This document shows, one piece after another, positions 1 to 12,230 of a DNA stretch of 64,000 nucleotides. The notes under the pieces were generated by a model, which was given only the letters and a program-made list of their open reading frames with translations, ran no database searches and had not been told where the DNA came from. Source of the DNA: Eucommia ulmoides (lineage: Eukaryota > Streptophyta > Magnoliopsida > Garryales > Eucommiaceae); the NCBI GenBank assembly GCA_016647705.1, contig CM028326.1, positions 18,661,401 through 18,725,400 of the forward strand. The letters are read 5' to 3'. A program made the position numbers and the translations under genes. The first letter of the stretch is position 1; the number at the start of each line of letters is the position of its first letter.

Positions 1-2483
1 AATGAGATTTGGAAATGTAGTAAGCATTTTTTACTTTTTTGCTTTGGTTTAACTCATACTTAATTGTGGTATTATTTTAATAGTTGAATATCTGCATGGT
101 TGAATACTGATTGTGTCGTATCTGTAATTACTTGGTAATTATATTTAAATGTTAATTATTGTTGAGTTTTTAATAAAACAGATATAGAATGTTGTATAAA
201 TAGAAAATATTATGTTGATAACGTGGGTTATTTGTTGTCGCAATGGGAGTTTTGTTATTTTTTTTTTTAAAATTTGTATGTGTATTATTAATATGTACTT
301 AATTGTGATTCATTAGAATTATTTGATGATAATTTTTTTAAACAGTTTGATGGTTCATTTATTTCATGATTCTAATTCCAATTGTTAGTATTGTTTTGTT
401 CTTCTTTAGATTTTTTTTTTTATAATTTTATACAATTTATTTTCTCTCTAAGATATGTTTTTGAAATTATTCCAATTCTAATTTAATTTTTTTTCTTCAA
501 ATTTAGGTATTTTTGGTAGCCGTTGGATGTCTCTGGATATTGGTAGCCGTTAGATAAAAAATAACTCAGCCATAAGATGCAAATTAGGGTTTTTTCATTC
601 AGCCACCTTGCCTCCCCTGTCTTCCTCTCTCAGCTTCTCATCTCTACTCTTTTCTACTCCTTACATTCTAAACATTAGTAGTCCTTTGCTGTCTGGTTGT
701 GTTTATAGAATATAATTGTATTTGGTTAAAGTCTACAATTTCATTTCATTTGATTTCTTTTATTGACATTCAATATTGGTGATGCTTTAGAATGTCACAT
801 ACTCAACAAACACACGCATTTCTTGGATATTGATTAATGGAGCCACATTCTTCAACCTCGCCCTTTTCTTGACAATTTTTGCTCTTTTCGTTTACCAACA
901 ATTGTAAACTCAAATATACTTTAGTTTAGTTAAGCTAGAGTCTTTGAGAAAGGTATTCGAAAAGAGTTGGGAAATGGTTGTAGAGGTTGATAGTCTTTGG
1001 TTTCCACATGACCACAATTTTCATGGCACGTATTTGATTTTGTTTCTTTAAGTTTATTTTATTTATGAGTTTTGGTAGTTTGGTATCATAAGGTTTCACC
1101 CTATGCAAATAACTACATACGATTCATGAGGTGTAACATATTTATGTTAACCATAAGATTTTTGTTCATGATGGACCTTATTTCATCACTTACATGGTGA
1201 ATGTTCAGTCGCTTGCATTGATGCTCTCTTCCAAGGTCGAATTTAGTATGAAAAGTTGTTTCTTCATCTATTGTTTGATTTTCTCAATTTGTTCCCCAAT
1301 CTGTCTTTTTCTATCTCTCCGTTTAGTTGTAGGGGGATTGGATGAGAAGTCAACGAGGTATATGATCGAGAGGATGAACTACATTTATTTGTTTTTTTTT
1401 TTTCTCGAATTGATGGTGAGTTTATGATCTGAAGTCTTTAAGATTTTGATTTGGGGGTTGAATCGATAGAGTTGATGGGAAAGGAGATTAGTGGGTAGAA
1501 GTGATCTCTTGGGTGCCCAGAGCTGTTGTTTTTCATAATTTCTGTGTGAGTGCCCCTAGCTATTGGTATATTGTGTATTCACGTTGAATGTTGTGAATCC
1601 TAATCACGTTTTATTTCGTCACGTAGCTACCATGTTTTTTCTATTCTTTCTTTATTTTTTGTTAATTCTTTTATTTTTTTCTCCAGTTTTTGTTAACATT
1701 TATTTCTTTGTTCCTTATCTATGAAGGTTTAATGTCAATTTTGTCTCTGATTTTACAACTCTGTAGCTATCGAGATCGGGAGATTGAGATTGGGAGCTCG
1801 ACCTAGAGTCTCCTTCACAGTTTACTTCCCAATGAGGTGCAAGGTATGATACTTTAGCTGTTGTTTTTCTATACTTCTATGTTGTTGTATTTGCTCTTAT
1901 ATGTTTGTTTAGCTACAAAATCGTTTTACCTTTTTAATGTAGAATCATTCTAATATTTTTTTAACAATAGAGTTAATGTGTCGTCTGATGTTTTACTTAT
2001 TAAAAATCTAGATTTGAGAACATTCTTAAACAAATCTCAATAGATTTTGCAATCATTCTTAAATGATTTCAATTAGCAATATGACTTAAGTTGATAAAAA
2101 TTTGTTTTATTGTTTATAAAAAAATTCCCTTTAAAATTAGATCTTTACAAAATATTTTTTCTACCATTTTATGTTTAATCGAGACGCGTTACTATAAATT
2201 TTGTGGGTAAGGTATTGTTATGAATTTTGTTGAAATATGGAAACAAACAAGCTTTTGATATTGACTATATACATATACGAGCTCAATATTATGCTTTAAA
2301 TGTTGAAATATGGGAACAAACACGATGACATCTCCCCCTACCTTGCGACGACGAAACCTCCTTCAATGGCGTATTTCTGACCCTCCACCCCTCGTTGTCA
2401 ATGTTGTCGTAGATCTAGTCACCTGTCGCCACAATCACCATCGTCATAGATCCACCCCCCTCCACCGTCATCCTCCCCTCGGC

Positions 2484-2513
2484 ATAAGTCTCTCTCTCTC
2501 TCTCTCTCTCTGT
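2484..2513. repeat. (TC)n microsatellite
   Basis: Uninterrupted TC dinucleotide run at the end of a short GC-richer patch (2325-2515). The open frame across it ends in alternating Leu-Ser, a low-complexity artefact. Confidence 0.85.
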
Positions 2514-2852
2514 TGTTGATGGTTTGATAGTTGAATTTGTGTTTGCAGTTATTGGTAATTTTGTTGCTATATTTTTTGTTTCCGTTACTTCCGTTTCTGT
2601 TCCGAAAGATTTTAATGTCTATGTTTTATAAATAGTGGATATTTGTAAAGAGTATAGTTTTTTTCTTATTGGGAATAAATAATGTGTCAAATAGTGTTTG
2701 TTCTCAATTGTTAGTTTTCAATTGTTATTGTTAGGAATGTTCAAATGAAATAGCTGTGAAATGTTGTATAAATAGAGGAGATTATATCAATTTTTTTTTG
2801 TATATATATATTTTGTTTTATACCCATATCTTTAAGTATGGGTTATACACTA

Positions 2853-2874
2853 GTGTATATATATATATATATAT
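2853..2874. repeat. (TA)n microsatellite
   Basis: TA dinucleotide run next to a small quasi-palindrome (acccata...tatgggt, about 2821-2843). Confidence 0.8.
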
Positions 2875-3336
2875 TATAAAGAATTACCTTGCTTGTGGGG
2901 CTTGTGAGAGTGTAAAGAAAGAGAGCCAAGAGGTAGAGAGAGAGTAAAGTGGGTAAGGAAGAAAACAACAAAAGATATAGGATTGTTAGAGAGAGAGACC
3001 ACCAATTTCTCCTAATTCTCATTCATTTCATTTTTTATTCTTTTGCCAAGTGTGGGCATGTGCCGACTTTTTACTTACTAATTAAGTAAATTATACAATT
3101 CCTCGACTTGAGTCTTTAAGTATCAATTTAAGTCTAATATTTAAAATTAACACTTTAAAATAACACTCGCATCCCTCCCAATTTTTTTTAAAACTAAAAT
3201 TTCTAAATATCATAATAACCTTTTCAAACTAAGGGTTTAAATATCATAATAATTCCTAAATTGTTTTAAGTAAAATTTAAATAACACATTAAATCCAAAT
3301 ATTTTTCTAAATATTATAAATTGCAAATAAAATATA

Positions 3337-3445
3337 GAATTAATATCACTTTATCCTCTGTGATTTGACCCATTTGCACTTTATTCCTTCATAGTTTAAA
3401 TTTCGCCACTAACCCCTCGTGGTTGTTGGGCTTAAGTGTAAACGT
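3337..3445 (+). repeat. Left TIR of Pack-MULE
   Basis: Pairs with the complement of about 4780-4892. Matching blocks include CACTTTATCC, CCATTTGCACTTTA and TCGCCACT. The inner limit is approximate. Confidence 0.8.
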
Positions 3446-3845
3446 GATTCCGTTAACGGAAATGTTAAAATATCAATTTTATCCTTCCATAATTATTCAC
3501 ACTTATTGGGTGTAAAGTGTAATTAATCCTAAATGCCTCACTCTTTCTCTAGGCTTGGAGACGCTCTCTCTCTAAAAACCCTCTATCGCCGCCTCCCTTG
3601 CCATATTCGAGCTCTCATCACCATACTTCTATCTCATCTTCAGATCTCCTTCTTTGATCTCACTCTCTTTGTCTCTATGGTTGGTCGGCGGTGGCTGGAG
3701 GGCGGTTCTTGGTTGTGGTTTGGTCGGATTTGTGGCGAAGATGGCCAGATCTGAGATTCCCCTATCTTCGTCTCAGCTTCTCCGTCTCTCGTTCTTCTCG
3801 ATCTACTGCCGAACGCTCTCTCGATCCAGATCTGAGATTCAGAAC

Positions 3846-3938
3846 AGAAGAGAGAGAGAGGAGAGAGGAGAGAGGAGAGAGGAGAGAGGAGAGAGAGAGT
3901 ATGTGGAAGAGAGAGAGAGAGAGAGAGAAGAGAGAGAG
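3846..3938. repeat. (GA)n-rich low-complexity tract
   Basis: GAGAGA and GGAGAGA runs inside the Pack-MULE. They generate opposing Arg/Glu-rich and Ser/Leu-rich open frames that are not genes. GA/CT tracts are common in plant 5' leaders, so this may be part of the captured leader. Confidence 0.8.
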
Positions 3939-4384
3939 TCGAGTTTGTGTTTTCTTTATAAGCGAACCAGTCCAATTCATCTTCCGAATCCCACAATATT
4001 AAAAACCCACCACTAAAATCATTAATTCTACCATACCCAGATCGCAGTTTCCGAAAATTTTGATTTTTTTTTATTTGAATTTTAGCAATTTCTCTGATTC
4101 TCTCTCTAGAATTTGGCTTTACCTTTATGTTTTAAGATATGATTCTCACTCTCTCCCCTCATGATTGTCTTTGTTGATCTTCTTTGACATAGTTCTGAAT
4201 TCAAAATTTCATGTTAATATAATTCTGGGTTTCCTCCAACAGTCCCATAAATTTTCTGTGTTTTTTTAGTTGATGAACCTGTAATTTGAATTAAATTAAT
4301 CTGAAATCTTGGCTCTGGTCTCCCCAGCTTTAATTTTACATTTTGGGTCCATTATGTTAATGGAGAATTGAGTAAATTTGATGC

Positions 4385-4540
4385 ATGGTGATTCAAAAGG
4401 ATAGGGTTAAATTCAATGTCAGAGGCAAAATCTTCGAAACGTTGGCCACGACATTGGCGAACACCGGCCGGGATTCGCTGTTCGGAGCGATGTTCGACGA
4501 CGACTGGGACCTTCGAACGGACGCCACCACCGAAACAAAC
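4385..4540 (+). pseudogene. Captured 5' fragment of a BTB/POZ (T1-type) domain gene
   Basis: Starting at the ATG, the frame contains KDRVKFNV, GKIFETLATTLAN and DSLFGAMFDDDWDL. This is the start of the KCTD/T1-type BTB fold as found in plant BTB proteins with WD40/YVTN-like repeats: a (D/E)RVKFN(V/I)GG strand, an ETxxTTL turn, then F-GA-FD. The usual second Gly of the NVGG turn is Arg here. Similarity stops after about 50 codons at a T-rich intron-like stretch, and the rest of the domain is absent. The sequence upstream (3530-4384) looks like leader plus intron. The fragment lies wholly inside the MULE, so it was probably copied from a host gene elsewhere. It could be transcribed but cannot make a complete BTB fold. 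Confidence 0.72.
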
Positions 4541-4779
4541 TTTTTGTTTTCTTTTGTTCTCATAATTCTGTTTCTATTTCTAAATTTTTCAGAATGGCCA
4601 CAAATTCATTAGGTGGGTTTGGTTTGGTGTAGAAAATGTGTGAGCAAATTGGAGATTATATAGAGAAATATGGAGGGGTAAAATGAGAACAAAAAATAAG
4701 TATTTTGGAGGGAAAAAACATAAAAAACATGTCAATTCTCATAACACGTGAGCAACACATCTGTTAAGTTTGACAAAAA

Positions 4780-4892
4780 ATATTAAATTTGTATTTAGAT
4801 CCAAGACCATAAGAGGTAAGTGGCGACGTTTAAATCACAAGGGAGTAAAGTGCAAATGGACCAAACCACATGGGATAAAGTGCTATTAACCC
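4780..4892 (-). repeat. Right TIR of Pack-MULE
   Basis: Inverted partner of 3337-3445. Its outer end abuts the right TSD copy at 4893-4901. Confidence 0.8.
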
Positions 4893-4920
4893 TAAAATAT
4901 ATCCATACAAAATTGGGTCT

Positions 4921-7535
4921 TACAGAATTAAGACGTGATATTCTCCCCCACTAGATTTCGTGACGCCCTCGTCATGACTCTTTCTCAGCAGCACTAGAAA
5001 TGTCCTTCGATTCGCCACTACTCCCAGAGTTCTCAACAGTCTTCGGTTCCTTTAGTTTGTCTTAGTGATTCTTCATTCTCCCACGACGATGCGTACTCTT
5101 GTTGCCTTGGTATGGCTCCATGTACCCACCTATCATGTTGCTACTTGAAGCCTCCCCGTCCTGAGCATGTCTCTTGGATACTCTTGTCTTTCGAGACTTT
5201 CGCCTTGCTCGAGGTTCGTGTTGCGTCATGTTGCCTTTCGATGCATCTTTCAACAACACGCCTTTTCAACGCCTCACTGCCCTGATACTTTATTAACTGG
5301 GTTGGCGTCATGCTTTGATGTCAACTTTTGTGACTCATCCTGCTCAAGTCGCATGGAGCCTAGAAACGACATCATCCCTACGTGCGCTTCTCTCCATAAC
5401 CCTTGTTGTTATGCCTCGAACTCCATGGTCAAAGCATTAAGGATATTTCATTTTGGACAGTCTCATAACCAATGTTGTCCATCACAGATAAGACAACCGT
5501 CCTATAGATTAGAAAGACTTACTCTTGCATTCCACTTTGTTGTTGGTTCCTTCCTCAAAGACTTTGGCCCATCGCTCTTACGGCCATGATGACGGCTTCC
5601 CCTTAAGTTGGCCAGAGTGCCATCGCCTTATTGGTACTACTTGATCCATCGGCAGCGTCACTTTCGCTATTACTCGGGCTTGATGAGCAGGGCTATGTGT
5701 TGAAATCTTCCAACGACTCAACCTTGGCTATTGTAAACGCTAAGTCTTGCACCCCTCGTCGCCTTAACTTAGACTTTGTCCATGACTTTAGGCCATCGAG
5801 AAAGTAAAAAAGAAATCCTTATTAGATATGTCCAGGATCGATGTCGTGAACTCCTATACGTAATTTGAAATCCTGCCCATCTACTTGAATTGATGAAACT
5901 TCCTCCGTTCTTAGTCCTTCGCAGTTAGTTGATAAAACTGCTGCTTAATATCTTTCTTTAATTCATCAAATGATTCTATGTGGCACATATTTTTCTTAAT
6001 GTCCCTGTGTTGTCTTTGCCACTACAAAGTAACAGTATCGGTGAGGTATTGTGTCGCCATGCGTACCTAAGCGACCTCATCCCTTATACCTGTAGGCTTG
6101 AAATATCGCTCAAGATTCCATATGAAGTTCTTGAGCTCACAAGCATCTCGTGCTCTAACATAACTCATTGGCTTGGGTAAGTCTTCATAACGTCTTGGGG
6201 TGCGATAGTCCCTATCTGATGCGGACCTCACCAAGGATTAATGAGACCCGAAACCAACTTAGGGTTTCTTCGCAAAGATCGAAACTAAATCGGATTTTGA
6301 ACGAGCTAAAAATACAGAAATTGAAAGATAGATTACCTTGACCCAACGTTTATGAACGAAACGCGAACCAATGGTATAATGATCTTGACCCAATGATTAT
6401 AATGAATCGCGAATCAAAGATATAAGCTTGAATGCCACAAGAAACTCTTGATAAGTTCAGGAAAAGTTCTCTGAAGAACTAAAGAGAAAAACTCTCACAA
6501 TTTTTATTAATCAAAGTAATGTCAAATTCGTAGGTCTACAAAGCCCCTTAAATAGGTGGCCAAGAGAATAAGAAAAGAAACTCTAATACACTTTGAAATT
6601 CGTGGGTCTACATGGAGGAAAAAGGAAACCCTAAAATCTAATTGCTAAATAAATAATAAGAATGTTTCCTAATTTGCCTTACATTCCTAGTTGGAAAAGG
6701 AAATGATTTACTTGGCAATCAAGCTTACAAATCAGCCTAAAAATAATTAAAAGATTTAAAATAATAAAATAAATATGATAAGAATTTCGTGGTCCACATG
6801 ACTTGGCCCATTTGAGTTCATGTCTAAGCCTATTCGCTTGCTTTGATGAGATGGATTTGGCCTTGACTGCCCGATGGGCCTAATTTGGGCTTAACTATTG
6901 TAGACATGGGCCAAGTCTCTTGAATTAGCCCATTAAGTGCTACTTTGATTTTTCTTGGATCTTTCCCTAGTAATAGGCCTAACTGGAACATGTAACTGAT
7001 CCTCTGATGGTGCTCGTTGATTCTCATCACTATCGTAATCGCACACTTGCACAAAGCCATGTTCGAGCGAATTTTGTCTACGTTGGTTCAAACTTTTTAA
7101 ACTCCATTTCAACGTTGTCTTGAAGCTTAGCTATCTCACCCATGAGCTCATCACAAAGAGCTCGAAGCTCCGCCACCATATAACCACCCAACTCGTTCAA
7201 GGCACTCTGCATGGTATGGTGGATAGTAATATATTTCGACTTTAGCTTATTGAACTACTTGTGGACATCCTTAAACTGAGAAGCGAGTGTTACTTACTGA
7301 TCTTTATACCTCTACCATCCTGGCCTCTAGGTTGGACACTTGGTCCCTCGATTTGCTTCAATGTCTCTCTTGGCGCTGTTCCTTAGATACTCGATCTTGA
7401 GCACTCTTCTCAATCCGAGATGAACGAGTCTTTGTCATACCTTCCAAAAACCTGCAACCTTCAAGGGTTACAGCTTGTGTACCCCTGAATAAACCCTTTA
7501 ACTATTTGTAATAGTCGTTAGACACCGATACCAAT
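4921..7535 (-). mobile_element. Degenerate LTR-retrotransposon remnant (gag region), composite
   Basis: Read on the minus strand, an initiator-Met-type primer site lies just inside an LTR edge (7522-7535 complement: TTGGTATCGGTGTC). It is followed by a gag-like N-terminus starting MTKTRSSRIEK at 7438. After an interruption the reading resumes near 6215 (RRYEDLPKPMSYV...RDACELKNFIWNLERYF) and continues to about 5770. A CCHC-type knuckle with the signature CYLCDGQHW-YDC lies at about 5455-5496. Many stops and frame changes are present, and no pol domain follows before the sequence ends near the MULE border. The CDG-HW-DC knuckle is typical of a widespread plant gypsy-type gag. Family placement is from memory. 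Confidence 0.6.
6200..7065 (-). mobile_element. Inserted or recombined piece: integrase tail plus LTR-like sequence
   Basis: Between the two gag pieces, the minus strand reads a pol C-terminal tail (LHVPVRPITRERSKK, then after a one-base frame change IKVALNGLIQE). This matches the basic post-integrase tail of plant gypsy elements, which end in xTRxRxKK--EALNxLIQ. It is followed by about 600 bp of LTR-like sequence with a TATA-like CCTATTTAAGG (near 6550). A pol tail inside a gag gene means insertion of a fragment or recombination between elements. The boundaries are approximate. Confidence 0.45.
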
Positions 7536-8130
7536 TGTTACGGGTTAAAAAAATTTCCCAAGAACCCGTGCGGCTTTGACGTTATTCCGCTCTGTTGGAA
7601 TTGCGAAGTAAGACTAACCAACTCTATCGCTAGATGAAGAATTTAATAGAGAGAAAATGAATTTGGGGGTAAGGCAAAGAATTGGAAGAAAAAATCTCTT
7701 TATATCTCTTGAGAGAAAACACACAAGGATGCTAAGCTCTAAAAGTTGAAGGATTTCAGGGATGATTTGGAGCAAATGAGCTCCTATCCTTATATAGGCC
7801 TTAACCTTGAGGATGGATGATCAAGATCGATTTGATCCGACGGTCGAGGGTCAAGATCTAGAACCTTTCTACAAAATATATTTCTAAAGAATCCTCTATA
7901 TACATCTAGAATATAAAATGAAATCTATTTTAGACTATCCTAGAATTCTCTTGAACTTTTCGAAAACTGGAGAGTCTCCTTGGGTTGGGCCTTCCCTTGC
8001 ACTTGGGCTGGATAAAAAATTGGACTTGGCCGGGCTCAAAGACTTGGCCCTCGACAACCTGCCCAATCTAATTAAGGAACTACCGCTCTTGGGGACGTGC
8101 AACTCTTGCCTCTTATCTTAAGAGTAAGAT
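7536..8130 (-). repeat. LTR of the gag remnant (outer limit unclear)
   Basis: Its inner edge is TGTTACGGG on the plus strand, directly beside the primer site at 7522-7535. A TATA-like CCTATATAAGG (minus strand, about 7790) lies inside. No matching second LTR is in the window, so the outer end is uncertain. Confidence 0.5.
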
Positions 8131-8370
8131 TGAATTTAGGTTTAGGTTTGGTCTCTAGTTTGATCATACACTTCCTTAGCTAGCTAAGGATATATCTCCC
8201 TAGTTAAATCATACCCACTTGACATGGTTCAAGCTAGTCCTAATGTGTACACCATCCTAGCTAGCTAAGTAAACACATCAATCTACTCTTTGCATATTAT
8301 AAATAAATATAAGTTCACTGTGAGCTCGATTTTTAGGACACCTCCCTAGCTAACTAAATATTGAATTTAG
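8131..8370. other. Spacer between retroelement remnants
   Basis: No gene seen. The phrase ctagctagctaag or close variants occur repeatedly (about 8177, 8262 and 8345). Confidence 0.4.
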
Positions 8371-10475
8371 TGTTGACTCAGTAGAATATCCAAGAGGGGG
8401 GTGGTGGTAGTGGTGGTGAATTGGATAATTAAAAAATAATCAGAATAAAAATCAATAAATTAAATAATTAATTTTATGCCTAAATTAATTATTATCTTTA
8501 TAACACAACAAAATTAATCAATCAACTAAGTGCACACACAAACAACAAAAATAGACAAATTAAGAAAGCAGCATACTAGAGATTTATACTGGTTCACTAA
8601 GTTACTCTTGGCTAATCCAGTCCCCCTGAGCTCCACGGATGTCGTACCCACTAAAATCAAGATTATTTTAAAGGTAGGAACCAAACCCGCACACCGATTT
8701 TTTTATAGGTTCAGAATCAATCTTTACAATTTTCTTTTCAAAGACTAAGGAATAACCTCTACTTTTTACAAGTTAAAGAATAATCGAATTCTTTTTAACA
8801 TTTAGGCACAAGAATCAAAATCTTACCAAAACATTCCAAATATTCTTTTACCCGGTAAGGATTGAACCGTTACAAAATCACTCACAAACACGTAATTCTT
8901 ATTCAGGAAGAATCACTACCTCAATCTCTTTACAGAAAGAGACTGAAACCCAGCTACCCTTAATTAAATATCCCCAATGATATTTAACCCGTCATAACTC
9001 ACCAATATAAAAATTGATAAGTAAATCTCACTCGGAACTTCTACCACCCCAGATATATATAAACTCAATTAATATCCCAACTAGTGATAGAATTATGTGA
9101 GATGCAGAAATCTGATTTTAACAATATATGGGTAGCAAATTGGAGCACGTAATCAGATTCAAGAAATTGTTTGAAAGAATATTTTTTTTAAAAATAAAAA
9201 ATAATTTCTAAGATCAATTTCCAAAATACAATAATAAACAAGTAATAATCAATATGGAAAGATCTCAACCGGAATCCATAGAATTAATGATGAAAACAAT
9301 GTAGCTTCAATTCCGGTATCAACACAAATTGATCGTAGTTGATTATCAGAATCACTCTTAGAAGAACTCACAGTATCGTTTAATGATAACTCTTATAAAC
9401 GCTCTCTCAAAAAGATATAAACTGATTTTTCCTCTTAGAATGATTAGAATAATTTGCTCTCTTAGAAAATTCGCAAGTCTATATAAGGGCACATGTAATT
9501 AGTCTCCTAACGGCTAGTTTACAAGTGTCATGACAATAAAATACTCTTATAGACCCTTTATAACATGAGGACTTTATTTAGGTTCAATTTCACTTAATAA
9601 CAACTTTTAAAATTCTCAATTAAATCCCCAAAGTATTTCTCAATCAAAACAAATAAGTATAGAATTCATTTTAAGTATCAAATTGAGAAACTTTAATAAT
9701 TAATGAACCATATTGAAAGTATTTAATTAGTATATGAACCATATCTCAAATATTAAGAATATCTCCGAAACCTCTCTCAAATCTTAACAAAAAATGGTTA
9801 CTTTTGGATTTAAAATCGGATCAACCAATATCCTGAAACTGTGCGTTCAGTTGACTGCTCAGTCGAGTGAAGGATACTGGAAGTAGCCCATGCACTTGAT
9901 TGGTCGACTCCTCAGTCGACTCGCAGATTCAGAGAGTTTGACAAGCTTCCACCGGTCGACTGCTTTGTCAACTCGCAGATTCAGAGAGTTTGCCAAGCTT
10001 CTATCAGTCAACCGCTCTATCGACTCGCAGATTCAGAGAGTTCATCTTCTTTCTCCAATCGACTTCTCAGTCGACTGCCCCTACTGAATTTCTTATCTGA
10101 TCTCGTTTTTAACTTACTTTCTTTTATAATTTTGCCCCTTTATCCATATTTATTCAAATGAACTCCACTAATACTCTTATATTCTATTTTAGTCATTCAA
10201 AAATATTTCTTTTTAATTCACGTAGGAGTAAATAAATATACTCAACCAAAACACACATAAAAGATAAAATTCATTTTGTGCCGTATGTGTGTTCCTAAAT
10301 GGGATATTAAGAGTTTATATTTACCTGGATTGTTTTCTCTAATGTCTTCAAACTCTTAATACTTCTTCATCATCTTGATATTTTCATTTAGCATCCATTC
10401 ACTTTGACATCTTAATTATTGGAACTTTAAATCACTGAAACACTTGATCAAATATTAGTTCCACCAAATACCAAT
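8371..10475 (-). repeat. Lone LTR of the SIRE-like copia family (one end missing)
   Basis: It begins TGTTGACTCAGTAGAATATCC and follows the LTR of the element at 16116-25130 through its landmarks: TACCCGGTAAGGATT, the block of GTCGAC-type repeats (about 9895-10080) and TTCACTTAATACC-type AT-rich stretches. Similarity stops near 10475, about 50 bp before the expected ATCAACA end, and no second LTR or internal region follows. It is therefore a truncated solo LTR. Orientation is taken from the full element, whose genes are on the minus strand. The TATA-like TATATAGAC (minus) is at about 9480. Confidence 0.8.
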
Positions 10476-11133
10476 CTATAAAATTACAACTATTCCAGAA
10501 ACCAATCACATAGCTCAAACAATTTTACTCCATGATTATCCCCTCACTAACATATATAATACATCGCATTTAAATATAAAATAACTAGTTAATCCTATTA
10601 TAAAATCAGATTGGATCAATAAATAATGACGCTTGCTAATTAAATTAAGAAATTATTCTTATCACATAAGAATATTAATTCAAATTAAATTAAATTCTAT
10701 ATCTATTAAAAATTACTACATAATAATTAAAATAGAATTCAATTTAAATATTAAATTATTCAAATTCCATATCTATTAAAATTATCTCATAATATTAAAA
10801 TATAATAATTCGATAAACCTGTAAACTTTTAAAAATTATTCTATATTTAGATTTTTAAAATATTTATCTGTTAAATAAAAGTTTAATAAGATTTCAAAAT
10901 TAAATATTCATAATTCAAAAATTTAAATAAATAATTAATAATAATCATTATCTACAGATTATTATCTAATAATAATTTTAAATAATTAATTAATTATTTA
11001 ATTTCTAAAGTTATAAAATTTAAATTTAAAATAATATACCAAATATGATTTGACGGATTTTCTAAAATAATTTTGAAAAGATATCAAATCTAATACACAT
11101 GAAATTTAAGTGCTAAGTCAAAATTAATTTAAA
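10476..11133. other. Very AT-rich spacer
   Basis: Dominated by AATTAAAT-type words with no credible reading frame. It contains many short repeats of ATTAAATTA type and nothing recognisable. Confidence 0.5.
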
Positions 11134-11943
11134 GAGTAAATTACCTTTTAAATCCTCTAACTATTGACAAATTTAGTTTAATAAGTTTATTGCGTTTCAG
11201 TTTAAACTCTTTAAGTATGAAAGTAGTTTTAAATGGTCATTCGGTTAAATTTTTTATCCAAACTAACGGAAAGGATATCATGTGCTCTGTCATTGTACAC
11301 TTTTGCAACGCGATGAGATTTTTGGTATTGCTTGGGAATCGAATGGCTAGGAAGGGTACTCGGGGTTTTGCTTCAACGAAATCAACGGTGCTTTTTTCTT
11401 CGCATTTCAGATGGGTTTGTGTTTCCATATATTTCAAATCTTCGGATTCTAGGGTTTACGTTACTAGTTTTTGATTCTAGATTTCCATATTTTTTTTTTG
11501 TAATTTTGAGATTTTTTCTTCATCCTTGATGTTGTTGAAGCATCATTGTCCGATCAAAGTAGATGAATTGGACAACGAAGATAAAAGAGTTGAATGCTAG
11601 AGTCGGATTGCGGAGAGAGAGAGAGAAAGAGAGGGTGATGGAGAGAGAGAGAGAAGCTTAATAGTGAATAAGGCCAATGAAGAAGAAGAAAAACAAAAAG
11701 GAAAAAGGAAAGAGAAAAAAGAAAAAAAGGAAGAAAAATAAAAAAACGTAAAAAGACCATTATACCCTTAAAAAAAGCATGTGCATTGGACATGATGTCC
11801 TTTCATTAATTTGGATGAAAAATTTAACAAAATGACCTTTTAAAATAACTTTCATACTTAAAGGTTTTAAAATAAAATGCAATAAACTTATTGGACTTCG
11901 TAAAATATGTCAGTATTCAGAGGGTTTAAAAGGTAATATACCC
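11134..11943 (+). mobile_element. Non-autonomous MULE-like element with ~140-bp TIRs
   Basis: The left arm (11134-11277) and the complement of the right arm (about 11800-11943) align along about 140 bp. Shared blocks are TTACCTTTTAAA-CCTCT, AATAAGTTTATTGC, CTTTAAGTATGAAAGT and GGTCATT. The interior of about 520 bp has a short open frame followed by GA-rich sequence and no transposase. The 9-bp flanks (TAATTTAAA on the left, TATGTATAA on the right) do not match, so the insertion is old or the true ends differ slightly. The interior might be captured sequence, but I do not recognise it. Confidence 0.65.
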
Positions 11944-12230
11944 TATGTATAATATGAAAATCAAAATTTCAAGTCATTAGTGTAAGATTTATGTGAATTC
12001 AAATATGATTCAAAAATATTTTATTAATCAAAGAATTGCAATAAAATAATTCAAGTCATAAATGTGAGATTTCTGTGTGATGTTGATGCAAACTTCTTTT
12101 CGTTTACTTGAAAGAGGTGTGGAATCTTTGAAATGATTTTTAAAAATTAAAGGAGGTACAAGTATTTTAATACTTCTAGTGATAATTTCGGAACTTATGG
12201 GGAAATATGTATTCTATAATAGGTTGCATA

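Larger units (their letters stand above)
1..3327. other. AT-rich spacer without a recognised gene
   Basis: No reading frame here looks like a conserved protein. The open frames are short and of low complexity. Visible small structure: the phrase ttggtagccgtt occurs twice near 512-555, the phrase tgttgaaatatgg occurs twice near 2230 and 2301, and a pyrimidine-rich stretch at 600-670 resembles a plant 5' leader but no gene follows. It may be decayed transposon sequence. Confidence 0.5.
3337..4892 (+). mobile_element. Pack-MULE (Mutator-like element carrying a BTB gene fragment)
   Basis: The ends are long imperfect inverted repeats: from 3337 inward, and the complement from 4892 inward, both read G(A/G)(A/G)TTAATA-CACTTTATCC and stay alignable for roughly 100 bp. 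The element is flanked by a perfect 9-bp direct repeat TAAAATATA (3328-3336 and 4893-4901), the target-duplication size known for Mutator-like elements. No transposase is encoded. The 1.56-kb interior holds a GA-rich leader-like region, intron-like sequence and the start of a BTB/POZ reading frame, so this is a gene-capturing non-autonomous MULE. Well-preserved TIRs and an exact TSD argue for a fairly recent insertion. Confidence 0.9.

Noticed and set aside
3640..4016. Overlapping open frames of 70-120 codons on both strands
   Set aside because: They are Arg/Glu or Ser/Leu runs created by the GA/CT tract inside the Pack-MULE.
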